Shown here piece by piece: positions 1 to 5,883 of a DNA stretch of 17,655 nucleotides; position 1 is the stretch's first letter, and every line of letters starts with the position of its first letter. This DNA is from Bacteroidota bacterium (GTDB taxonomy: Bacteria > Bacteroidota > Bacteroidia > Chitinophagales > Chitinophagaceae): positions 1 to 17,655 of the forward strand of contig JAEZAY010000290.1 in assembly GCA_023427575.1 (NCBI GenBank). The letters run 5' to 3'. The translations under genes were made by a program, and so were the position numbers. The notes under the pieces are model-generated. The model did no database searches and had not been told where the DNA came from. It was given only the letters and a program-made list of their open reading frames with translations.

Positions 1-793
1 ACTCTTTGCGAACGCCACTCGTGTGATGCCCCAGCAGGGGAACTTTCGCCTGCACGATCCAGGGCCTCCGGTTTGACCGCACATCGTTTACTACCTCCTG
101 AAAACCCAGGTAAGAATCGATAAAATCCGCTCCGTTTAAACGTTTCGTACTCATACCCGGAAATCCTTTCGCGAATTCAATCACATCCATTTTCCGGGCT
201 TCGGCTGAATGAACACTTATACCCCAGTCATTGTCCTGAATCAGATAAATGATAGGAAGATTTTTTAAAACGGCCACCTGAAATGCTTCGCTTACTTCTC
301 CTTCAGTAACGCTGGCATCGCCCATTGAACAAACCACGATGGGTTCTTCACCATTGGCGCCTGTTTTATATAATGGAGAATGAATGGATGACAAATATGA
401 AAGACCCTGCGCGATGCCGGTGGTGGGAATAGCCTGCATCCCGGTTGCACTGCTTTGATGGATAATAGTAGGCTTGTCGTTGCCCCGGTAATTCGGATGA
501 GCATAATACTCACGCCCACCTGTAAACGAATCATCCTTTTTCGCGAGCAACTGCAGCATAAGCTGATAGGGTGAAAACCCGAGTCCCAGCAACAGGCTTT
601 CATCGCGGTAGAAAGGACTGACAAAATCCACGGGGATAAGCTGAAAAGCGGCGGCAAGCTGAATGGCTTCATGGCCCCTCGAGGTAGATTGGACATAGCG
701 GCAAAGCGAACGGTTCGATTCGTAGGTGTCAGCCATATGAGCAGCCGTACACATTAACCGGTAAGCCTTCAATAAAATCTCATTGGCAATCAT
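1..793 (-). CDS. Thiamine-diphosphate-dependent 2-oxoacid dehydrogenase E1 component, alpha-type domain (3' end cut by window)
   Basis: The reading frame opens at an ATG (MIANEILLKAYRLM) and stays open for 264 codons to the left edge, so only the N-terminal part is visible. It matches the alpha domain of E1 subunits of pyruvate or branched-chain 2-oxoacid dehydrogenase complexes. These bind thiamine diphosphate and decarboxylate the 2-oxoacid before acyl transfer to the E2 lipoyl domain in the cytoplasm. Visible marks are an RGHEAIQLA segment (residues 39-47), the diphosphate/Mg motif starting GDAS at 158-161 and closing with QDN at 186-188, the conserved SEAFQVA helix between them, and HHTSG at 256-260. 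GDA replaces the more usual GDG. In many Bacteroidota this gene is an alpha-beta fusion of roughly 650 residues; whether that holds here cannot be seen. The substrate cannot be decided from this fragment. It lies downstream of the terminator that closes the FAH-family gene, so it probably has its own promoter. Confidence 0.85.
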   Translation of the reverse strand, partial: MIANEILLKAYRLMCTAAHMADTYESNRSLCRYVQSTSRGHEAIQLAAAFQLIPVDFVSPFYRDESLLLGLGFSPYQLMLQLLAKKDDSFTGGREYYAHPNYRGNDKPTIIHQSSATGMQAIPTTGIAQGLSYLSSIHSPLYKTGANGEEPIVVCSMGDASVTEGEVSEAFQVAVLKNLPIIYLIQDNDWGISVHSAEARKMDVIEFAKGFPGMSTKRLNGADFIDSYLGFQEVVNDVRSNRRPWIVQAKVPLLGHHTSGVRKE

Positions 794-831
794 AATCGTT
801 TTTTGCAATCGCAGTATAGTACTGGAAGGTC

Positions 832-872
832 AGGAAAAATAAAAAGCGGCAGAATTAAATTCCTGCCGCCCG
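832..872 (-). terminator. Rho-independent terminator of the FAH-family gene
   Basis: Read on the minus strand, a GC-rich inverted repeat (CGGCAGGAAT / ATTCTGCCG, nearly perfect) is followed at once by CTTTTTATTTTT. It starts about 20 bases after the stop codon of the FAH-family gene and ends before the E1 gene begins, so it separates the two transcripts. Confidence 0.85.
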
Positions 873-893
873 CTTTTATCAAATAATCTGTAT

Positions 894-1505
894 TTATTTT
901 ACTTCCAGTGTCATCAGGCTCTCTTCTTCAATAAATAACTCCAGCTCATCACCAACCACACATTCCCCTACTCCAGCCGGCGTGCCGGTAAAAATCAGAT
1001 CGCCGATATTCACCGAAAAATAATTGGAAATATAGGCAACAATTTTATCGAAACTGTTGATCATCAGCCCGGAATTTCCTTCCTGAACCTTTTCCTTATT
1101 CTTATATAATGAAAAATTTATATCTTTTTTATTTTTGATATTGGTAAAAGGAATCCATTTGCCGACGACGGCTGAATTGTCCCATGCCTTTGCTTTTTCC
1201 CAGGGAAGTCCTTTTTCTTTCAGTTCGTTCTGGATATCGCGGGCTGTGAAGTCAATGCCGGCTGTTACCGCGTCATAATATTTATTCGCAAACCGATCCT
1301 GAATATATTTTCCGTTTTTTGAAATACGCAATACCAGCTCGCATTCATAATGCAGCTCGTTGGTAAATTCGGGGTAGTAAAACGGCGTATGGGCCTGAAG
1401 TAATGCGCTCTTGGGCTTCATAAAAATGACCGGTTCGTCGGGAACCTCATTGCCCAGTTCTTTTGCATGAGCCACATAGTTACGGCCAACACAGAATATT
1501 TTCAT
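894..1505 (-). CDS. Fumarylacetoacetate hydrolase (FAH) family protein, acylpyruvase/FAHD1-like
   Basis: A 203-residue single-domain FAH-fold protein, the size of the short family members (FAHD1/YcgM type), which hydrolyse acylpyruvates such as fumarylpyruvate or decarboxylate oxaloacetate. Metal-binding acids are present: E54 and E56 in HYECEL and D85 in GIDFTARD, followed by the PWEKAKAWDNSA segment (101-112) and a C-terminal FTGTPAGVG loop. These indicate an active Mg/Mn-dependent enzyme; the exact substrate is inferred only at family level. I chose the ATG at 1505 because the frame begins properly at MKIFCVGRNY. An in-frame TTG two codons upstream is possible but less likely. The gene stands alone: its terminator lies just downstream, and a 140-base gap with a palindrome separates it from pth upstream. 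No aromatic-catabolism genes are adjacent, so a housekeeping or metabolite-repair role fits better than a catabolic pathway. Confidence 0.88.
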   Translation of the reverse strand: MKIFCVGRNYVAHAKELGNEVPDEPVIFMKPKSALLQAHTPFYYPEFTNELHYECELVLRISKNGKYIQDRFANKYYDAVTAGIDFTARDIQNELKEKGLPWEKAKAWDNSAVVGKWIPFTNIKNKKDINFSLYKNKEKVQEGNSGLMINSFDKIVAYISNYFSVNIGDLIFTGTPAGVGECVVGDELELFIEEESLMTLEVK

Positions 1506-1576
1506 ATTCAATAAGGGTTTAACTTAATTATTGTTTTCAGTTTCTTTGCTATAAAGATCCGGGGTACATTTGCACA

Positions 1577-1595
1577 TATTCCGCGAATCGGAATA
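1577..1595. promoter_or_regulatory. Perfect 7+5+7 inverted repeat upstream of the FAH-family gene
   Basis: TATTCCGCGAATCGGAATA has seven-base arms that are perfect inverted complements around a five-base centre. It lies in the 140-base gap between the pth stop and the FAH-family start, 72 bases upstream of that start. It has no T-run on either side, so it does not look like a terminator. The symmetry fits an operator bound by a dimeric regulator. No regulator gene is nearby, so function is inferred from form only. Confidence 0.35.
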
Positions 1596-1645
1596 CACTT
1601 CACTGCAGGATTATTATTGCGAAAATAAAGATTCAATTCAACAAA

Positions 1646-2224
1646 TCATAGTATAAACACTAATTTATTGTATTGATTCATAGTCCTTTCAAGACCCATT
1701 ACAATAAAGCTTTCCACCACCTCGGTACATTTTTCGATCTTATTCTTCACCACCGGCAATTCCTGTTCTGTCCATTTCCCCAGCACATGGTCCACCTGCC
1801 TGCCCTTCGGAAAATCATTTCCGATCCCAAACCTGAGTCTTGGGTAAAGATCGGTGTTCAGCGATTCCTGAATGCTTTTTAAGCCATTATGCCCGGCATC
1901 TGAACCGGCCGGCCGGAGCCGGATCTTATGAATGGGCAAAGCCAGTTCATCTACAATGACCAGCATGTTCGGCCTTTCAATCTTCTCTTTATCGAGCCAG
2001 TACTTCACCGCTCTTCCACTCAGGTTCATATAGGTCATTGGCTTGATCATGACCACCGTTTTGCCTTTCCACCGAAACTCGCAGTGATCAGCCAGTCTTG
2101 CCGCATTAAAAACCGCTCCGTGCTTGTGGGCCAGCGCTTCGGCTACATCAAAGCCAATGTTATGCCTTGTACCTGCATATTCAGTTCCCGGGTTACCCAA
2201 ACCTACTATCAAAAATTTAGACAT
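1646..2224 (-). CDS. pth: Peptidyl-tRNA hydrolase
   Basis: A 192-residue Pth that cleaves the ester bond of peptidyl-tRNAs dropped from stalled ribosomes, recycling tRNA in the cytoplasm. The family signature is complete: GLGNPG with N11, TRHNIGF with the catalytic base H21, N67 in TYMNLSG, D92 in VDELALP, and N113 in GHNGLKS. These correspond to N10, H20, N68, D93 and N114 of the E. coli enzyme. The start at 2224 (MSKFLIVGLGNPG) puts the signature at the usual distance from the N-terminus; the open frame runs 21 codons further up, but that stretch overlaps the terminator region and is unlike the family. It follows rplY and prs in the same direction, an order found in many bacteria that links translation quality control with nucleotide supply. 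A hairpin terminator sits between rplY and pth, so pth is fed by partial readthrough or by an unrecognised promoter of its own. Confidence 0.96.
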   Translation of the reverse strand: MSKFLIVGLGNPGTEYAGTRHNIGFDVAEALAHKHGAVFNAARLADHCEFRWKGKTVVMIKPMTYMNLSGRAVKYWLDKEKIERPNMLVIVDELALPIHKIRLRPAGSDAGHNGLKSIQESLNTDLYPRLRFGIGNDFPKGRQVDHVLGKWTEQELPVVKNKIEKCTEVVESFIVMGLERTMNQYNKLVFIL

Positions 2225-2259
2225 TACAGCTATTTTTCGTCTGTCAGGAAGGAGCTCTA

Positions 2260-2296
2260 AAAACACCAAAAAAGCCCGGTTAAGCATAACCGGGCC
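2260..2296 (-). terminator. Hairpin terminator between rplY and pth
   Basis: On the minus strand an inverted repeat (CCCGGTTA, loop TGC, TAACCGGG) is followed by CTTTTTTGGTGTTTTT. It begins about 20 bases after the rplY stop and lies about 40 bases upstream of the pth start. It should end or attenuate the prs-rplY transcript. Confidence 0.8.
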
Positions 2297-2316
2297 CGTC
2301 TGGAACTGTAACTTAA

Positions 2317-2901
2317 TTATTTTTTACCTTTTTCTGCAGTAGCTTCCTCCTGCTTCAATTGTCTGGTCATTACAACAGAGGCAATAGGAATCCGTGGCGA
2401 GTTCAGGATCTCGTAATCGGGAAGCTGAACATCCTCCACCCGAATATTTTCGTTGATCTCCAGATTGGTCAGATCTACTTCAATATTCTCTTTCAGATTT
2501 TTCGGCAAAGTTTTTACTTTCAAAGATTTCATCTTTGTAATCAGCTTGCCCCCGTTCTTTACACCAATCGAGCTTCCGGTATACTTAATAGGAATTGTAG
2601 CGATAACAGGCTTGTCTTCTACCAGCTCCAGAAAGTCTACATGGAGCAACTCTTCGTCTACCTTGTCGAACTGAAGGTCTTTTAAAATACTTCTGTACGT
2701 TTTGCCATCTACGGAGATTTCAGCAACCTGGAATTCGGCAGTATAAACCAACGGTTTAAATGCATTTGCAGGAGCAGTAAAATTAACTTCAGCAGCACCC
2801 CCATAAATTACACCAGGTACAAGGCCCTGAGAGCGAAGCTGGCGGGTGGCTTTTTTGCCAGTCTCGGTCCTCAGTTGTCCTTCGATTGTAATTGATTTCA
2901 T
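2317..2901 (-). CDS. rplY: 50S ribosomal protein L25/general stress protein Ctc
   Basis: A 194-residue long-form L25 (TL5/Ctc type) that binds 5S rRNA in the large ribosomal subunit. The N-terminal L25 beta-barrel domain covers about residues 1-95 and opens with MKSITIEGQLRTETGKKATR, followed by LRSQGLVPGVIYGG, the family's standard start. The C-terminal TL5-type beta domain runs from about 100 to 180 (AVIATIPIKYTGSSIGVKNGG-like segment, here beginning KPVIATIPIKY). The tail is short and charged, rich in Glu and Lys. The ATG at 2901 is the only sensible start. It lies 56 bases after prs in the same direction, consistent with one transcript, and a terminator follows it. A small perfect hairpin sits in its leader. 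Confidence 0.95.
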   Translation of the reverse strand: MKSITIEGQLRTETGKKATRQLRSQGLVPGVIYGGAAEVNFTAPANAFKPLVYTAEFQVAEISVDGKTYRSILKDLQFDKVDEELLHVDFLELVEDKPVIATIPIKYTGSSIGVKNGGKLITKMKSLKVKTLPKNLKENIEVDLTNLEINENIRVEDVQLPDYEILNSPRIPIASVVMTRQLKQEEATAEKGKK

Positions 2902-2932
2902 TGTATGTTGTTTAAAATTTGACTTCGTATTA

Positions 2933-2947
2933 TCAGGATAGTCCTGA
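2933..2947 (-). promoter_or_regulatory. Small hairpin in the prs-rplY intergenic leader
   Basis: TCAGGACTATCCTGA on the minus strand has perfect six-base arms around a three-base loop and can be extended by a G-U and a U-A pair. It lies in the 56-base spacer between the prs stop and the rplY start. It has no T-run, so it is not a terminator. It could be an mRNA processing or stability element, or a site for translational control of rplY; this is inference. Confidence 0.3.
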
Positions 2948-2957
2948 CATGGTATTT

Positions 2958-3908
2958 CTATTTATTTCGTAACTGGCTGTGAATGAACAAACCGGTTATA
3001 CTTCTGTTTTCATATGCATTTCGAATGGCTACTGCGAATAATTCCGCCACCGTACAAAGCTTTATTTTCGAAATATTCTGCTTCAACGGGATCGTATCGC
3101 AAACCACCAGTTCTTCCAGCACACTGTTTTCAATATTGCTATACGCATTGCCGCTTAAAACCGGATGCGTACATAAAGCCCTGACACTTCTGGCCCCCTT
3201 TTCCTTCAGCAATGCCGCCGACTTGGCCAGGGTTCCGCCCGTATCGCAGATATCATCTATCAGAACAACGTTTCGGTCGGTTACATCCCCAATTACAACC
3301 ATGCTTGCAATCTCATTCGCCCTTTTCCGGTGCTTGTCGCAAATTACCATTTCAGCATTGAAATAAGTGGCAATTTCACGGATCCTGTTCGCACTTCCCA
3401 CGTCGGGGGCGGCAAAGGTAAGATTTTCCAATTGAAGTTGCTCGATGTAAGGGATAAAAATGGCTGAGCTGTCGAGATGATCTACCGGAATATCAAAATA
3501 GCCCTGAATTTGCGGCGCATGCAGGTCCATGGTAATAATCCGGTCGGCTCCTGCCGCCACCAGCATATTGGCCACCAGTTTGGATCCGATGGCAACCCGG
3601 GGCTTGTCTTTCCGGTCCTGCCTGGCATAGCCGAAATACGGAATCACCGCCACCACCTTATAGGCCGAAGCCCTTTTGGCGGCATCGATCATCAGTAAAA
3701 GCTCCAGAATATTTTCTGCCGGCGAAAAAGTACTTTGTACCAGAAAAACCATATTACCGCGGATACTTTCCTGGAATACTGGCTGGATCTCACCATCACT
3801 GAACCGGGAAATATTGATTTTGCCCAGTTCTGCTCCGAATTTTTGCGCGATTTTTTCGGCCAGGTATTCCGAACCCGTACCCGAAAATATTTTGGGGGAA
3901 GTTTGCAT
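2958..3908 (-). CDS. prs: Ribose-phosphate pyrophosphokinase (PRPP synthetase)
   Basis: A 316-residue class I PRPP synthetase. It transfers pyrophosphate from ATP to ribose 5-phosphate, making PRPP for purine, pyrimidine, His, Trp and NAD synthesis in the cytoplasm. Visible motifs are FSDGEIQ (36-42), the flexible ATP loop YFGYARQDRK (91-100), the cation-binding stretch MDLHAPQIQGYFDIP (127-141) with H130, and the PRPP-binding loop VVLIDDICDTGGT (214-226). Length matches the family. I chose the ATG at 3908 (MQTSPKIFSGTGSEYLA) because it gives the usual N-terminus; an extension of 24 codons to 3980 is open but has no family resemblance. rplY follows 56 bases downstream, and pth after that. The 120 bases upstream separate it from the terminator of the small membrane protein gene, so its promoter should lie there. 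Confidence 0.96.
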   Translation of the reverse strand: MQTSPKIFSGTGSEYLAEKIAQKFGAELGKINISRFSDGEIQPVFQESIRGNMVFLVQSTFSPAENILELLLMIDAAKRASAYKVVAVIPYFGYARQDRKDKPRVAIGSKLVANMLVAAGADRIITMDLHAPQIQGYFDIPVDHLDSSAIFIPYIEQLQLENLTFAAPDVGSANRIREIATYFNAEMVICDKHRKRANEIASMVVIGDVTDRNVVLIDDICDTGGTLAKSAALLKEKGARSVRALCTHPVLSGNAYSNIENSVLEELVVCDTIPLKQNISKIKLCTVAELFAVAIRNAYENRSITGLFIHSQLRNK

Positions 3909-4029
3909 CTTAGGTAGAAATGAGCGGCGAAGATAAAGCCTTGATCCGGAAAGTGAAAACAAGTAGGCAGGCGGATGCAAATTTTTCTTTTAACTAAAGG
4001 GAAACCTTGATAATGCAACTAAACGGAAG

Positions 4030-4064
4030 CCAAAAAAAAGCGCCGCCTAAAAAGGCAGCGCCTG
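4030..4064 (-). terminator. Rho-independent terminator of the small membrane protein gene
   Basis: On the minus strand GCGCTGCC, loop TTTTTA, then GGCGGCGC (one G-U pair) is followed by eight Ts. It begins about 30 bases after the stop codon of the 74-residue gene and separates it from prs. Confidence 0.85.
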
Positions 4065-4093
4065 CTATAATTCAGGTTATGGTATGACGAATT

Positions 4094-4318
4094 TTATTTG
4101 CTGGCTGTTATCAGGATCTGGCTGCTACCGGTTAAAAGAGCAGTGCTGTTTTTTGCGGGGATTTTTGATGCCGCTACAGGCGGTTGTTTGGGGTTCACCG
4201 CATAAAAAATAGCTGAACAGATAAAGATGGAAAAAAACAGGGCTACGAAATACATTCCAATGCAAAAGATAAATGGCTGATAGCCACCAATTGCTGCCAG
4301 GGTAGATTTTCGGTTCAT
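4094..4318 (-). CDS. Small single-pass membrane protein of unknown function
   Basis: I do not recognise this 74-residue protein. It has a short N-terminus (MNRKSTLAAIGGYQPF), one strongly hydrophobic segment at about residues 16-41 rich in Phe, Ile and aromatic residues and with two Cys, then a polar tail containing NPKQPPVAASK. The charge pattern suggests a membrane-anchored peptide with the Lys-containing ends outside the bilayer. The case for it being real is its own ATG, a strong terminator about 30 bases after the stop, and a 118-base upstream region shared divergently with radC that could hold its promoter. The first segment could also act as a long signal peptide, but no clear signal-peptidase site is visible. 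Function cannot be inferred. Confidence 0.6.
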   Translation of the reverse strand: MNRKSTLAAIGGYQPFIFCIGMYFVALFFSIFICSAIFYAVNPKQPPVAASKIPAKNSTALLTGSSQILITASK

Positions 4319-4436
4319 GGGATTGAATTTAGTTTTTCAAAGGTTTTTGGATGGATTATTACAGAAACGTTAAAAGACTTTAATTATTACGTTTTTTAAA
4401 CATTTCGGAGGTAAAACTAATTCCTATCATTGATCC

Positions 4437-5129
4437 ATGCAAGCGGACAAGTACTCAATTAAACAGTGGGCAAAAATCGAAAGACCCCGTGAAAAACTAC
4501 GAAGTTCAGGCCCTTCTGCATTAAGTGATTCGGAGCTACTCGGCATTTTGATCCAGAATGGCACCCGGAACAAAACCGCCATTGATCTGGCCCGCGAGAT
4601 CCTGGCACTGGGCAACAACAATCTCATTGCATTGGGCAAACTGACTGTTCATGAGCTGATGAAAGTGAAAGGAATCGGGGAAGCCAAGGCGATAATAATT
4701 GCCGCGGCAATGGAATTGGGTCGGAGAAGACAAACGGAGATCCCGATCGAAAAAAAAGTGGTTCGCGACAGCCGCGATATCGGGGAATATCTGCAGGGCC
4801 TGTTGCGCGACCATTCCATGGAGGTATTTGGAGTTGTGTACTTAAATCGCGCAAACCGGATCAACCATTTTGAAATTATCAGTCAGGGTGGAATAACCGG
4901 AACGGTGGCCGACCCGCGGATCATTATGAAAAAAGCGCTGGAAGCGGAGGCGGTGAGCTTAATACTCTGTCACAATCATCCATCCGGCAATCTAAAACCC
5001 AGCAGGGCTGATGAAGAACTTACCCAGAAGATCAAGGAAGCATCCCGTTATTTCGACATCAAGGTGCTTGATCATATCATCGTTAGCGATGATGGATATT
5101 TCAGTTTCGCCGATGAAGGGATTTTATAA
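4437..5129 (+). CDS. radC: RadC family protein (JAB/MPN metal-binding domain)
   Basis: A 230-residue RadC-family protein and the only convincing plus-strand gene. The N-terminus carries the UPF0758 start (IERPREKLRSSGPSALSDSELL, residues 14-35) and a helix-hairpin-helix element (LMKVKGIGEAKAIIIAA, 74-90). The C-terminal JAB/JAMM domain has E129, the pair H179 and H181 in CHNHPSGN, S189 and D192, so the metal site is complete. RadC was named for a DNA-repair phenotype that was later disputed; its true cellular role remains unsettled, and JAMM domains are usually metalloproteases. An in-frame TGA lies two codons before the ATG, fixing the start at 4437 or later. A GGAGGT at 4407-4412 is 24 bases away, too far to be its ribosome-binding site. 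It diverges from the small membrane protein gene. Confidence 0.93.
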   Translation: MQADKYSIKQWAKIERPREKLRSSGPSALSDSELLGILIQNGTRNKTAIDLAREILALGNNNLIALGKLTVHELMKVKGIGEAKAIIIAAAMELGRRRQTEIPIEKKVVRDSRDIGEYLQGLLRDHSMEVFGVVYLNRANRINHFEIISQGGITGTVADPRIIMKKALEAEAVSLILCHNHPSGNLKPSRADEELTQKIKEASRYFDIKVLDHIIVSDDGYFSFADEGIL

Positions 5130-5473
5130 TCCATGCCTGCGGTAATCCTGTCTCGTGAAAAAGCGAGGCTTACCCGGATCAATAACCGAATCGATAGAAT
5201 AAACGCGCTAATATATTAGCTCACCAAAGGGGGGCATCATTGACAGGTTACCAGTCTGCCGTTCTCCTGCTTAACATATAATAACGCAAGGATCCGGAAA
5301 TTTGTCTCAGCCTCCATGTCCGTTAAATGTATTCAGGGGGCCTCGAAACAAATGCGTTAAAAAAATGGAAGGGCGAACACACAATGGCTGCTCGTTTTAC
5401 CTCTGACACAGGATTCAGGCTAAAGAGAATTATTAGCCGGATACCAATGCGCTGCCACTCTGCCACTGCCAGA
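5130..5473. other. Convergent intergenic gap (344 bases) with no convincing gene
   Basis: This gap lies between the ends of radC (plus) and the DUF3467 gene (minus). Open frames on both strands are short, overlap the DUF3467 gene end and show no family resemblance. Visible structures are an imperfect stem just after radC (GGTAA to TTACC around 5145-5174, with CTCG/CGAG inside, no T-run) and a perfect six-base stem GGCTAA/TTAGCC at 5418-5438 with a nine-base loop. On the minus strand TGGCAG occurs three times close together at about 5448-5470. Neither stem is a clear terminator. Confidence 0.5.
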
Positions 5474-5788
5474 TCAGGCCTGGGCGGTGGGCCCGCCGAA
5501 ATTAAAAGGAATTTGCACTTCTTCCAGGTCCTGGATTTTTCCATTCACCTGTTCGAACCGATTTACATTATCCATCAAAGCTTTCATAAACCGTTTGGCG
5601 TGCTGGGGCGTTAAAATGATCCGCGACTTCACTTTGCTTTTAGGTGTACCCGGCATAACATTTACAAAATCGATCACAAATTCAGCATGCGAGTGCGTTA
5701 TGATGGCCAGATTTGCATATTCCCCTTCCGCAACTTCTTCGGAGATTTCGATATTTAGCTGGTTTGGTTGTGGTTGATTTTGATCCAT
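5474..5788 (-). CDS. DUF3467 family protein
   Basis: A 104-residue soluble protein of the DUF3467 family, common in Bacteroidota and of unknown function. The family-type core is ISEEVAEGEYANLAIITHS (residues 15-33), then a segment with FVIDFVNVMPGTPKSKVKSR, and ILTPQHAKRFMKALMDNV (57-74). The C-terminus contains IPFNFGGP. There is no signal peptide or membrane segment. The N-terminus is rich in Gln, Asn and Pro and probably flexible. The gene is monocistronic: a Bacteroidota-type promoter lies just upstream, with only about ten bases of predicted leader, and the terminator of the DUF1735 gene lies immediately before that. No partner can be proposed from the neighbours. Confidence 0.85.
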   Translation of the reverse strand: MDQNQPQPNQLNIEISEEVAEGEYANLAIITHSHAEFVIDFVNVMPGTPKSKVKSRIILTPQHAKRFMKALMDNVNRFEQVNGKIQDLEEVQIPFNFGGPTAQA

Positions 5789-5805
5789 GTTGAATTATTA
5801 AGCGT

Positions 5806-5834
5806 CAAAAGTATGAAAACCGGCTCTATAACAA
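5806..5834 (-). promoter_or_regulatory. Bacteroidota-type promoter of the DUF3467 gene
   Basis: On the minus strand TTG (5834-5832), an 18-base spacer and TACTTTTG (5813-5806) match the Bacteroidota primary-sigma consensus TTG-N19-TAnnTTTG, with a perfect -7 element. The expected start of transcription is about ten bases before the ATG at 5788. The -33 TTG falls within the T-run of the upstream terminator. Confidence 0.7.
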
Positions 5835-5863
5835 ACAAAAAGGGGACTGAATTCAGCCCCCTC
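5831..5863 (-). terminator. Rho-independent terminator of SusCD locus A
   Basis: On the minus strand GGGGGCTG, loop AATT, then CAGTCCCC (one G-U pair) is followed by TTTTTGTTTGTT. It starts about 20 bases after the stop codon of the DUF1735 lipoprotein gene and should end the susC-susD-DUF1735 transcript. Confidence 0.85.
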
Positions 5864-5883
5864 TTCGATTTTTCTCAAGTGAA

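Noticed and set aside
292..696. Minus-strand open frame of 134 codons.
   Set aside because: It lies in another frame of the E1 dehydrogenase gene, whose own frame gives clear family motifs through the whole stretch.
3692..4018. Alternative minus-strand frame over the prs start.
   Set aside because: The prs frame carries all PRPP synthetase motifs; this one is a shadow.
4407..4412. GGAGGT as the ribosome-binding site of radC.
   Set aside because: It is 24 bases from the ATG, and an in-frame TGA lies two codons before that ATG, so no upstream start could use it.
5405..5475. Minus-strand stretch resembling part of a tRNA (GTGGCAGAGTGGCAGCGCA, then a small stem and GAATCCTG).
   Set aside because: No seven-base acceptor stem, no anticodon arm of 5 pairs with a 7-base loop, and no proper GGTTCGAATCC T-arm. 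At most a degenerate remnant, more likely chance helped by the repeated TGGCAG.
5323..5614. Open frames on both strands near the end of the DUF3467 gene.
   Set aside because: No recognisable family, unlikely composition, and they overlap the DUF3467 gene in other frames.
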